Source: Rhyacophila brunnea (taxonomy: Eukaryota; Arthropoda; Insecta; Trichoptera; Rhyacophilidae). Taken from it: a DNA stretch of 64,000 nucleotides. The translations under genes and the position numbers were made by a program. The notes beneath the pieces were generated by a model, which did not search any database, had not been told where the DNA came from, and saw only the letters and a list, made by a program, of their open reading frames with translations. The stretch is from positions 372,001 to 436,000 of the forward strand of contig JAGYXB010001062.1 in the NCBI GenBank assembly GCA_022495005.1, read 5' to 3'. Positions 48,103 through 59,459 of this stretch are shown in pieces. Positions within the stretch are counted from its first letter, which is position 1. Each line of letters opens with the position of its first letter.

Positions 48103-48347
48103 AACGTCGTTGAAACTAGAAAATTGTGTAACTCCGTTTTAATCGAAAGTTGACTTTGAATGCCATCTAGTGGCCGTTGATAATATCTATCTATCTTGCA
48201 AATTTTGTAATTCCATAAAAATTGTAACATTGTTAAATCATGGATGATTTAACTCCAAAACCATATATTTGTATATGAAACCATAATGTTTTTTGTCTCT
48301 CCTGTAAAGTAGTGTTTTTGGAGTCACAATTTTCTAGTTTCAATGAC
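48103..48347. repeat. Short MITE with inverted ends
   Basis: TTGAAACTAGAAAATTGTG near 48108-48127 returns as its reverse complement near 48327-48345, with GTAACTCC/GGAGTCAC just inside. The interior is AT-rich and non-coding. No TSD was identified. Confidence 0.5.
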
Positions 48348-48949
48348 GAAAAGTATTCGTTTTAAATTTTATATACCGGATTGCTAGTGGAAAAAAATAA
48401 ATTTATATTTAGCTATACTAAAGTAATACGCTTCCCCGAAGTAATAATCGTGTTATTTTACTCATGTTGTCCAAAACCTGTAGATAATTAATAATGTATG
48501 TGTATTTTAAAGTAGGTACCTAGTATATTTTATGTATGTAAAGATTTGTAAACAATGATTCAATTGCGACCCACTTTCTCTTCATCTCTTCACAAACCAA
48601 TGAACAAGTTTCTTACCATCATATGAAATTCCTACTCCCATTAATAAAGCACTTTAGGTAGAACACAAGTTTTTTTCTAATCTTATATTAACTTTACGTG
48701 ATTTCTATATGTGTATATTATACATATTATATCTGCCTTTAAACTACTAATATCAATCTCGCTTTTAAAATTTGAAATTTATATTGCACCGTAAACATGA
48801 TTTTTTCTTCGGGCGTATCCGCCCTTTAGTTGGAGCATATGTACACCATGCGTAGCATCCAATAATCTCCGTCGCTTGCCAGTCATCTTGCTTCATTTCA
48901 GTTCAAACCAGCATTCCGTAGCTCTGCCGTATACACTCGATAGATAGTA
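48348..48949. other. AT-rich non-coding stretch
   Basis: Nothing recognised. Confidence 0.4.
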
Positions 48950-49270
48950 GTTAGCGGCCTTCCAGGACGTCTTGAAGAACAGGCAAGCCAAGTTGAAGTA
49001 CTCTTTGGGCATCCGCAGCACGTGGTCGAGCCAGGTCGAACGTCGCCTCTTCACTCTCAGCATGACGACAGGCTGCTTGGTGCATTATATTATCTCCTCG
49101 TTACTCCTAAAGTCATACCACCCCACCGCAGATCCAGTATCCGTCGCAAAGATCTGTTTTCGAAGCTCAGTATACGGTTGATCTGAACCTTTGTATGGTG
49201 TCATGATTCGCTATCGTAAAGCACCACCGTCAGAATGCAAGCGTCGAATAGGTCGAACATTCGGATAGCA
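48950..49270 (-). pseudogene. LINE ORF2 C-terminus, decayed fragment
   Basis: Minus-strand translation gives MFDLFDACILTVVLYDSES, a stop, then VQINRI with SFENRSLRRILDLRW, and further on VVMLRVKRRRSTWLDHVLRMPKE with nearby frame changes. The order (FD.CI..VLLY..E.W, then NRCLRRIL...W, then R..WLGHVLRMP) is the standard C-terminal signature of non-LTR ORF2 proteins. It differs from both the RTE copy at 59 kb and the 30 kb family, so a third LINE lineage is represented. Several stops and frameshifts. Confidence 0.6.
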
Positions 49271-50299
49271 AGGCTTTGGCTTGGAAAACGCCATTATTAT
49301 TATTATTATTACTATTACCTTTTAGCATATCTTAAGCTCGATTTAGTTTTTCTCTGATATGGTATTAGTTTCTATCGATTCGATTAGAAATAATCTCCTA
49401 TCTTTATAGGGTTAGTTTTTTTTCAATAGCATATCGTTTAGTGAAAGCATATCACTTCGGAAAATCTTGGTTTTAATTCTAAGATAGGTGATGCTGAGTT
49501 TCTTTAAAAAATCATTATTTTCACAAGCTATGAAAGACTGGGAAAAGAGACACAATGTCACGTAAAACCAAAGGATGCCGAACTAGTCAAATGATTCTCA
49601 ATATAAAATGTCACAGTAAATGGATATTATATCAGTCTCGTTAATCTACGTATCAAACAAGGTGGTGAAGCATTAAAATTTTCTCATTTTGTCATGTATA
49701 TAGTGTCAATAAAGTGGCTTTGTATAAAGCGTGAGTTAATTGAGCGTAGTTATACGCAAAGCAGCCAGTCCACACAAACCTCAAACAGAGATAGAAGCAC
49801 TTTTATGTAAATTGTGTTTCTTTAAATCCACAAAGCCTCTGTATAGTGTATACTGTTTATACTTTTTGAATGATAGATATTATATATATATGATTTTGTG
49901 TAACTTTCAAAGAGATACAAGCATAAAATCTATAAAAAATTGGTGTTTTAGCGGTCCAGGCTGTATTGTGCAAAACCGTTTTTTTAGATTATTCATTCTG
50001 GAATGCAGCTAACCCTTATATTTGTAAGAAAAATCTTTATTATTGCATTTATTTTCTTAAAAAAAAACCTTCTTGGTTCCTCAAGAATAATGGGAATTTC
50101 AAAGTTCTGAAAATAATTCCAAAAACTTATAAATTATAAATTAATATTTAGCTTCCTGGTACTAATATTTATATAAAAAACATCTATATATTATATTATA
50201 TATAATAAAATGAAAAACATATAATGTAATTGAGAAAATAATAGAAAAAAACACCTTACACAGTCAGGATTTTAATAATTAAGTACATAATATTATCAT
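49271..50299. other. AT-rich stretch with (ATT)n
   Basis: An (ATT)n microsatellite lies at 49293-49315. A short plus-strand frame at 49740-50012 has no family features. Nothing else recognised. Confidence 0.4.
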
Positions 50300-50480
50300 G
50301 TGGTTGCTTTATGCAGATCGAAAATGGAATATTTTTAAAACGCATTTATATGTCATGTTTGTATGACAGCAGCTTGGTCACTTTATGCAGATCAAAAATG
50401 TCATATTCTGCGTTTTGTAAAATCTTTAAAACGCATTTATAAGAGAATTTTGTATGATTGCAGCTTCGCTAATTTGTGCA
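50300..50480 (+). repeat. Diverged tandem duplication
   Basis: TTTATGCAGATC.AAAATG is followed by TTTTAAAACGCATTTATA (or its TTTAAAACGC variant) and TTTGTATGA..GCAGCTT in two successive units, starting near 50308 and 50381, with a partial third near 50468. Confidence 0.55.
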
Positions 50481-50786
50481 GAGAGTAAAACAAACGTGTG
50501 AGATTATGAAAATAACAAAAACTTATTTTTTCAAAATTGTGGCCTGGCTGGTTTGTGTATAACTATGCTTAATTAATTAATATACATGGTTGATAGAAAT
50601 AATATAAGCCTAAAAAGGCCATTTAGAATGTCGATAAATGGTGAACACAGATGAAATGCCAATAATATAAATATTTTTTCTTTTGAAAAAAAAACCTAAA
50701 GGTAGATTTGATATTAAAAGAAAAGTTTATTGTTTGATTTATAAGCCTCATAAAATTTGGCTCTTATTTTATGAAAAAAAGCCTCC

Positions 50787-51047
50787 TTAAGACGCATCGC
50801 TCTTCTTGTTTTTTACTGCGGCAGTTTTTCCTTTGGAAGTTTTTTTTTTGGCAGTTTTTTGTCTGCCGGTTTTTATGGCTGCTAGCACATTTGTTTGGCG
50901 GTAACTAAAAACGCGGACAATTCCTTTTAATTGTGACAATTTTAATATAAAACGTGCATCGCACGAAGGCACGTTCTCCTTGCAGCAGTACTTAAATATT
51001 CTTAATGGGATTTTTGGCCAAAATGAGCAGAATACTTGAATGTACTT
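50787..51047 (-). CDS. Unassigned lysine-rich open frame, possible exon
   Basis: An open minus-strand frame of 87 codons between a TAA upstream (about 51048-51050) and TAA at 50787. It has no ATG, so it would have to be an exon or chance. It reads YIQVFCSFWPKIPLRIFKYC, then SCDARFILKLSQLKGIVRVF, then a basic tail with TAKKKTSKGKTAAVKNKK and a final SDAS. The basic tail resembles DNA-binding protein tails in composition only. No splice acceptor with a clear pyrimidine tract was found. I do not recognise a family. Confidence 0.2.
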   Translation of the reverse strand, partial: KYIQVFCSFWPKIPLRIFKYCCKENVPSCDARFILKLSQLKGIVRVFSYRQTNVLAAIKTGRQKTAKKKTSKGKTAAVKNKKSDAS

Positions 51048-51050
51048 CCC

Positions 51051-51729
51051 CTTTTATTATGACCGCGATTATCGAACATCAAGATTAATTTTATTCTTGA
51101 AAAAGATTTGCTAACTCATTAATACTTAGAATTGAATTATTACATTAATATATGAATTCTTTGATTTGTTTTAGTGTTAAGGGTTTATTCTATAGAAAAA
51201 TATTTTTTAGCACCCACGTTGGTCTAGTTAGCATTGAAGTTAATGACACCACCAAACCACACTCACCCCGCACCACAACCGGTCTTAATCGGGTGTATCA
51301 CGAGACCCTAAGTTTGGTTGTGAAGCATCATGTTTTATGACTGGGAATGTCACAGGAGCAGTTACCAAAGCCTGAGGTCACCATGCACTCAAATGTGCTT
51401 TGCCTGAATTTACATGACTTTAAGTTAAGGGCATCTATGGGAGAGAGAAGCACGTAGAGGCAAATTAAAAATTGTAGTAAGTAAAAAAAGCTAATACAAA
51501 AATGTCAAATGATCTAAGTTGAGTGATTTTTACGTTGGCAATATGACGCCACAAATTTTCTAAATGGAACAAAATTAGCGATCAGGTCATACGGTCGTCA
51601 TGACCAGCTTTTCTCTTTTCGTATACATTTTAGGACATTTCTCGATCTGGTTAATATGGTGGCCATGTATTTACATATACACACGAAGCTTTGTTTGCTA
51701 GTTCAAAAAAATAGTGTGTATCATCAGTC
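51051..51729. other. AT-rich non-coding stretch
   Basis: Nothing recognised. Confidence 0.4.
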
Positions 51730-51905
51730 ATCATCATTATCAGCCGGGGTCGATTCATAGCTTACAGTTGTTGCTCTTTCCACTCTTATCGGTTTCTAGT
51801 TCTTCCCAACCACGTGGCGGGTTTTAGAGCGTACTACCTTATGACTGCATTTATTCAGCGGTTATCTACTTCGCCGAGTGACATGTCTGGCCCATTGCCA
51901 TTTGA
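51730..51905 (-). pseudogene. LINE ORF2 C-terminus, very decayed
   Basis: The minus strand contains, with stops between them, GEVDNR, INAVIR and LKPATWLGRTRNR..EWKEQ, matching in order the ends of the LINE copies at 6920 and 30130 (DGRW, NPVIQW, TRDREKW). The flanking CAGCCGGGGTCGATTCAT near 51740 matches the 3' end CAGGGTCAATCCAC of the 30 kb copy. The oldest of the three copies. Confidence 0.5.
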
Positions 51906-51969
51906 TTCAATGCAAAGAACTTATGGATTGGGCAAGAAGCTTACTACTCTATTTATATTCACTATATCA

Positions 51970-53090
51970 CGGGTTCCCAACCTATGGGTCGCGACGGGTT
52001 TTCTTGGGGTCGCCAACTTATACAGTCAACTAAAAAAAATATATTTAATGCAATTTTTATTTTTAATGGTGTCTTGAAGTTTAAATAAGTTCATATATTT
52101 TTTTTAATTAAAGAAGTGTAATCTAGGTACGCTTTTCTGTCACAGTTGGTTGAAACATGTGTTGAGAGTTTAGGAGTAATGGTGGAATGCCTCTATTGTT
52201 TGAGGCAATTCATTCGCAAGTGCAAGGGAAACATGACTTTTTGGTATACTTTAACGACAAAGCTTGGTTGAAAAGAGTAGCATATATAGCAGATATATTA
52301 GAACAGCAAAATAGGCTTAACCTGGAACTTCAGGGAAAGGAAACGAATATTATCGCATTTCACGATAATCTCGGGGGATTTTTATCCAAGCTGCAAAACT
52401 AGCAAAGAAAAATAAATTTTAGAAACATTGCCATGTTTGAGAAATTCTGCAGTGCTGTAGATAAATCTGAAGGTGAAATAAATGAAAATTTGAAGGAGGA
52501 GATTACTGGGCATCTCGAATCCCTTGAAAACGAACTTCAGCGCTATTTCCCTGAGCTGAAAGAAGAAGAAACTACATTGACACGAAATCCATTCTCTGAT
52601 TCCCTTGATGTAGTTAGCATTCCCGATGAAAAAAATACAAGATGAATTCTTGGATTTGCGCAATAATTCCTAGGCACGTGACTTGTTTAATGAAAAAATG
52701 CTCACACAATTCTGTTGTGGTATGTATCATTCATACGCAAATGTGACTATGCTTGCCTTTCAAGTTTTAGTTCCATTTGTGTCTACATATCTCTATCAGA
52801 GTGGATTTTTAACTCTTCTTCGTTTAAAAACAAAAGAAAGAAATAAATTAAATGTTGAGAATGACATGAGGTTGGCGTTAACAAAAACTTACCCGCGAAT
52901 TTTGAGGCTGGTTAATAACATGCAATTTCAACCATCGCATTAAAATAATTATTATTAAACATAAGAAATTTAAAATATAATTATACTAAAAAAAACTATT
53001 TTCGTTGTTTTTTTAATTACCTTATTAAAAATGCCTTTTTCAATTGCATCGGGGTCGCGGGTCACAAGACTTTTATAAAAAGGGGTATAT
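51970..53090 (+). mobile_element. Decayed, internally deleted hAT element
   Basis: The left end GGGTTCCCAACCTATGGGTC with CGCGACGGG, and the right region GGGGTCGCGGGTCACAAGAC near 53049, are of the type found at the ends of ZBED-related hAT elements. Between them lies only the C-terminal part of a transposase (52187-52943). Exact termini and TSD could not be fixed. Confidence 0.6.
52187..52943 (+). pseudogene. hAT transposase C-terminal region, disrupted
   Basis: Blocks in order: KHDFLVYFNDKAWLKRVAYI, ADILEQQNRLNLELQGKE, FHDNLGGFLSKLQ, stop (TAG at 52400-52402, an expected Trp), NFRNIAMFEKFCSAVDKS, HLESLENELQRYFPEL, LTRNPFSDSL, a frameshift in an A-run near 52631, then DEFLDLRNNS, TAG at 52671, ARDLFNEKMLTQFC, and the hAT dimerisation segment VPFVSTYLYQSGFLTLL, KTKERNKLNVENDMRLAL, ending LVNNMQFQPSH. 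This is the conserved C-terminal half of ZBED5/GTF2IRD2-like hAT transposases. The N-terminal zinc finger and first catalytic residues are missing here. Two stops plus one frameshift make it non-functional. Confidence 0.8.
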
Positions 53091-56000
53091 CTATATACTA
53101 TAATAGTCTATATAACAATCTCTATGAAGACTCATATTATCCAATTAAATAAAACGTTATAATCCATTTTTTTTTACAATACATCTATAGACTTGTTTAA
53201 TACATAAATATATTCGGATAGTCAAGTATAGAGTATAACTCTCATAGTCCAAAGCATATGAGTTATAAAATATGTATGGCATTAGATATAATAATTAGTC
53301 GATATCAAACCTTTCAATCAAGCAGTTCATAAATAATCTCTCGATCAAATATACGTTCTTCGGATGTTTGTTAACTAAAACTTAGTAGTTTGAAATCATA
53401 TCAAATTAAAATACCAAACAACTACAAATGGTGTTCCCGACGGAAAGTGATTACAGGCAGTTTATATAATATTATAGACAAAGTAATGGACAGATAGATA
53501 AATCAAGATATAAATATTATAATGTAATCATAGAATTATTTTAAAATTAGAATGAGAATGTATTTTTCTTGCTGTTAGATTTATTTTGAAATAAGAACAC
53601 AGAGCATTTTTAAGTCTTACAGTAAGTTGGTGACATTATTTTTAATTAAAATACTTACTAATTGTAACACAGAAAGCCTTCCGTCAGAGAACAAAACTAA
53701 AACATAAGCGATTCAGACAAATTGTAAGACGAAGCTTAACTAAGCATGAAATAGAGAAAGGGAATCGGACAATGGGACAGGAGCCCAGAGAGCGGTCAAA
53801 ACAGTGATGGAAATTATTATCATTTCTATACGTAGGAAATGTTCCAAAAATAAAAATAAATCACAACGGTATGACAGTTGAATAAAAGACTTTTTATGGG
53901 ACTTTGTTTTTTGGTCTAAAGAAAAAGATATTTTTTTGTTATATTTTCGCAGAAGCCCAACTTCCACGGCGGAAAATTTTCATCTCGATTATGACAAATA
54001 GGCGATTGTTAAGGAAATGTAATTTTGTTTGGCCAGTCGTATAATATAAATCATGTTTAAAAATATTCATATATATATTATAATAAAGATTCACATGGTA
54101 TTTTTAAACGATTTACGTATCTCGTTTGATTATCAACCAATCATTATAAAAATAACATTTTGCACTGTTTAACTTTATCTTTACGATGCTAATAAAATCC
54201 ATCTGTTTCGGTGATGTCATCTTGGGTTACTATACGAGATTGACAATATTACAGTAGGTAAAATTAAAATGAATATTTTGGCAATATATTAAGTTTACTA
54301 AAGTTTCATCATCATTATTTGTTGTTTGCTTTATCAATATAATGAAATCTGACAGATATCAATTACGTGTAATAACTGGATAATGTTATTTATGTTGAAA
54401 TGAATAACATTTTAATTAGATGTTATATAGATGATTCTAGGAATAGTCGAAATATGAAGATGACGAAGTGCAGATTAACTTAAATATTTGCAGTTTATTG
54501 GGCTGGGTAACCTAAGATGACATCAGAGTAACGGGAGTGTTAAAGCAATTAACAGAATTCTTTACGTTCCTTTATAATTTATTTATTTATTATGTTGTAA
54601 ACGTTTTAAGTTACTTAATAATTTATAATGTTGATGACAATATGTAAAAATAAATAAATCGAAATTAAAATATCACAAGGAAAAATCCACGAATAATAAT
54701 ATAATATGACGGGAGGTATCTTGATAATACGGTGTTACATCATAATATTGTCATTATTTTAAATAATAATTAGTTACCTATCATCACGGGGTATGGGGGG
54801 AAATCCTAATGGTCATATTTTACAGGATTGTCTAAGTGCTTAAGTCTAATTTGCTTACTTGGCTGTATGAAATCATTGAATTTCGCCATCTACATAGCCG
54901 AAAGTAAAGGTACTGAGTAGTCATTTCAAATTAAGGCTTTCCCTCCTGATTATATTATGAATGATGAATAGTACTGTACTAATGAAGTATTGTGGGTAGA
55001 AGACATGATTTATTAATGTGTCAAAATTATCATAGAATCGCTGTTCGAAATCGTCGGAGAGCAGAAAACGTGGAAGCGCATCGTTGCATCAATATGGCAC
55101 GTGAAATATCTATTCATTGGGATGATGATGCACTGCTGCGAGGAATTTAGGCGACGTGAATAAATTATATACATAAAATGGTATTGTACTGCACAAGCTT
55201 CCATTTTGTGAGGAGAGTTCAACCATAGCTGACTGAAAGCACATATAAATTATGATATGACTTTCAGATCAGCCAATTTACGTATGAAACAAGAATCAAG
55301 CTATATCTTGAAACGGTGGTAGGGGTTATCAAAATTATCTATACATTGTTTACTATATATATATATATATATTATCTACTTTTTCAATAAGAAGCAAAAG
55401 GGTTCTCTCCATTCTCTGCATGCACAACAAAACAGGAAGAAATCACAAGATACGAGTATCAGTAGCCTATTATAGCTTATTTTAGAAAACTGTTTTACTG
55501 AGAGATTTAGTTCATGACATCTATTGTTTCTTAGGTACATTATTTATTTTAATATTATGGTTTGTTATTTTATTATTTTACTTTTATACATTTTATGAGA
55601 TGTCACTATTGCTAAATAAAGTAACTAGGATATATTATTATATTTACTTGTCAATGGACTTTGTATTCATAATGAGATAATATTCATCAAAACTGCATCC
55701 CATTTACACCTGCGACAACCGTCAAACATAACATTGTTATGAGTAGAGTAAATTGTAATATGATAATATTATTTAAAACAATATTATTTTAAAAAAAAAA
55801 TTAACAGTTTAGATAAGTAAGCCATTAAAACATCTCATAAATGTATCACGTTATCTCTATACCCTCTCGGCCGATATGCTCTGCTTAGAAACGAAGGTGG
55901 TAATTAATGCACTCAGTTTTATAAGGTTTCAAAGTATAGGCAGAAAAAAAGAAAGAACATGAGAGGCACCAAACAACACAGGTGTGTTTTTTTGCGAAGA

Positions 56001-56098
56001 GTTTTTACTAACTATACATAATATTATATTCTAAGTATATTTATTTACATTTACCGATTGCAACAAGAACTGCAAATAAATTGATATTTTGTAAATAA
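53091..56098. other. AT-rich non-coding stretch
   Basis: About 3 kb with no gene recognised. A (TA)n tract lies at 55352-55373. The segment 55010-55215 is slightly less AT-rich and its minus-strand frame has no family features. Confidence 0.4.
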
Positions 56099-56770
56099 CA
56101 AATTTAATTTATTAATTGAGTTAGCATTTACTTGGTAGAATTCCATTATAAAAGAAATGAAAATATAATTAATATTAAATTCTACAGGTTTTTTAAAAAA
56201 GGTTTGTCGATAGCTATTTCGGTTGTAACACCATTATCAAGACTATTCAGATAGGCTGTTTGCCTTTGCTTAAATACTATACGCATAGATAGAGACAGAA
56301 TATATTTTCTTATTCGTTCAAACAATATTATGACTTTGTATAGGTACTTATTATTAATTGCAATATTATTAATTGTAATATTATTAATACTTTGAAAACC
56401 CTAAGTGGGTTTTTAATGGATATCAAAATTTACTAAATTTATCGAAAGTACAGTGTTCGAGTGCTTTGGTTATTTCTTGTCATTATAAATCAATTAAAAT
56501 ATTATTAGTATAATTTTGTTAATCATGTGCTTAAATTATATTTAATTGTGGCGACGAATGCATTACCAAATTTTCATTAAATATGTGATTACTTTTGGAT
56601 AGTTCGCGATTAATTTCCAACTGTTCGAGTAAATTTAATTTTAGACCTTTGTTACATATATGTAAACATTCTGGCGTTATTTTATCACTGATGGTATCCG
56701 AATATCGACAAACCTTTTTTTAAAAAACCTGTAGAATTTAATATTAACTATATTTTCATTTCTATTAACA
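56099..56770 (-). repeat. Repeat A, copy with inverted ends
   Basis: 56099-56540 is the reverse complement of 14948-15357. In addition the block around CCTGTAGAATTTAATATTAA occurs here twice in opposite orientations (near 56171-56193 and 56727-56748), each flanked by matching GAAATGAAAATATA and GGTTTGTCGATA, so a piece of about 600 bp is bounded by 55-bp inverted repeats. This suggests a MITE-like or twice-inserted element. Non-coding. Confidence 0.6.
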
Positions 56771-57299
56771 AATTTAATATTGATCATAATTTTGTGAATG
56801 GTCGCTTGAAAGTGTATTTAAAAAAAATTATTAATAGGTATGATGAATAATTCTTATAAATATAAAATTTGAAACAATATTAATTATTCCATTAGTCAAA
56901 CACAGAAATACCTATGCATACAAAAATTGCCTGGAATCAAATGTGGGAGCCCTGGTATGAAAAGATAGCGCTGGTGTATTGACTGCGAATGCAGTCTAAC
57001 TATGAATAAATCCCATCGGTCATGCGCATGGTGCGATGTTTCAATATCTACATACAGTGGTTCATAATAATGCATGGTCATTTCGCTTTCGAAATTGACT
57101 ATTTGTTTATTGCAATACTGTACAAAAGAAGTATAAATCACTTAGCTGGTTTTGAAGGCGCAATAATGCTATGAGTTTTCTTTTAATTATTTGAATTCCT
57201 CTTATATATTATAGTAAATTATTTTCCGATAATATAAAATTGCCAAGTAGAAAAGCGAATATTAAATTATCTATTGAAAATGAACTGAACCCATTGCAT
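56771..57299. other. AT-rich non-coding stretch
   Basis: Nothing recognised. Confidence 0.4.
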
Positions 57300-57490
57300 A
57301 AAATTATAATACGCGCTCGAAACCTCTACGCCTCAGCTACGCTGCCTCTACGGCGTAGAGCACCGTGTTGACTCGCCTACGCTGCCTGGCTACAGCAACC
57401 CAAAGTTGCCTGGTTAATTGAATCAGTCTTGCAGCGAGAGGCTACGATTTACTCATCTCGCTTAAGTCAATTCAATTTGTAGGGAGCTCT
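57300..57490. repeat. GC-rich island with CTACG repeats
   Basis: CTACG occurs at 57326, 57337, 57348 and 57377 (the first three spaced 11 bp apart), with CGTAG at 57354 forming CTCTACGGCGTAGAG. CTACGCTGCCT occurs twice. It is sharply GC-richer than the surroundings and has no open frame. Similar CTACGCC/GCGTAG words lie at 9729-9770. Could be a protein-binding cluster or the end of an unidentified element. Confidence 0.4.
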
Positions 57491-57629
57491 CCAATATTTG
57501 CAGCCTTTATAAGGAGAATTAATTATTTATTTTATCCTGACGCTTAAAATTACTGTTTTTTAATGTTGCCAATTCAATTACTACTTGTCTTTGGATAATT
57601 GGGATATTTGAAGTCGCTAATGATTCAGC

Positions 57630-57672
57630 AAAGTGAATACAGATATATACCTTTTATATCTGTATTCACTTT
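57630..57672. repeat. Perfect 18-bp hairpin
   Basis: AAAGTGAATACAGATATA at 57630-57647 and its exact complement at 57655-57672 flank a 7-base loop. Too short to be a typical MITE, so perhaps a snap-back duplication. Confidence 0.7.
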
Positions 57673-59455
57673 ATATATATTTAAATAATAAAAAATATGT
57701 ACTCTATATATTTTTTTTACATGTTATGAGATACCTATTGGAATAGTAGGTCTTTGATTTAAATCACAGGAAGAACCAAAAAAAAAATCAATTGACCGTT
57801 TCACTACCAACTAAACGTGGTTCGGAATTCTGGGCTTTATCAAAGTGCTAGATATATTTGAAAGCTATTGAGAATGATCTTTTGAACCACTGATAGTGAC
57901 ACAGACTCTTTACTACATGATTATTTAAAGCCTACAATAAAAAAAAATGATATATTTCAGTAAATTATCAACAACAGACTAATTGAGGTATCAATAATAC
58001 AAAAGTTGACGCAATATATCCACAAACAGATGAATCGCATCATATATTTATATACAACCAATATTCATGCGTTCAAAGGCTGTAATAATCTGTATGTAAA
58101 TGTATCATATTTTTTTAATAGAATATCGTGACATGAATCGGAAAATTATCATAAGACATTGGCAATATCTCTTTTAGTTTTTTTTTGAGGATTTAATTAC
58201 ATTTGAAAATATAACCAAATGTTAATACTATTGTGTACCTGGTCATCAGTAGTAATATCTTGTTATATTTATTATTCCCGTACTACGTGTTAGTTTTGTA
58301 CGTATGACTGACATGTACCTACATATAAGTATAAGTTTATTACCTACCTCTTCACAACACCTAATGAGTATTTTAAAAATAGTCGGTTTGCAGTATTAAT
58401 TATTGGCCTTACGAATTCCGTCATTGGGTCAGCCCATCCTTCATCATATTATATCTGTAGATCCTATAAGAATGATATACGCGCTACAGGATTAGCATAA
58501 CAACAGTACACAGTGCTTTGGTAGGTCATGAAAAACAGTGAATCTTTTTCTTTTCCTGTACTCCAACGCAGGGTTATGATACGATAACCAATAGTAAAAA
58601 AAATGTATAATCAAGTATATTGTTTTTTTTTTTAAGAAAATCTAAGGTTTTATTAGAAAAAATGAATTTGTTTATTTATTTCACTACAGATGGATGCTAA
58701 AATTGCAGTTAAAAAAGCCTTTATAACCTAATTAATATAAAACACTTTATATCAAGATTGTATGACATTAGCTATAAAATTCTATGGTGTAAGATATCTA
58801 AATACACATAAATTTAGACCATAAATAATACGGAATTTTGTTATCTAACAAAACAAACGAAATAAAAACGTGTTAAAAATACAAATGTGTCATTTTCTAG
58901 GTACAAAAAATACGAAGGTTTTTTTTTTAAATTCGTACGTTATCTTGAATACGCCCACGTTTATTCGAAATATGTATATATGTATCATGAAATTGTATAA
59001 ATACATTCAATTTTAATGAATAGCGTTCAAGTGAAAATATGCGAAATTATCTTAACGATGGTGAATGTTTGACTGAATTTTAACAAGCAATTAGTTTTAA
59101 TTTCAAATGTTTTCGAATTGATTAATGATATTAAAATATTTGCCATTAGCCCGCGTCCAAATTTGCGTAACATTATTTGTAGCGATGCTTTATTCCACTC
59201 GGTTCCCGGGTCTAATTTGATTAATGCTATAACTTCAAATGGGTACTGAGTACTGTAGGTGGGCCCTGTTTTTATTGAAATAAGAGGAATCTGTTATATT
59301 ATATCGGTACAGTACAATAATAAAGTACCAGAGGCAAAGACTTGATACTGAATGCTGAGCGTTTATTATTCACAATATTTTCAAGATAATGTAAATAGAT
59401 TTTTGTCCGTATTTGAATTTAGTACAGCACAAACAAATTAGCTATATATTTATAT
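57673..59455. other. AT-rich non-coding stretch
   Basis: Nothing recognised. Confidence 0.4.
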
Positions 59456-59459
59456 ACTT

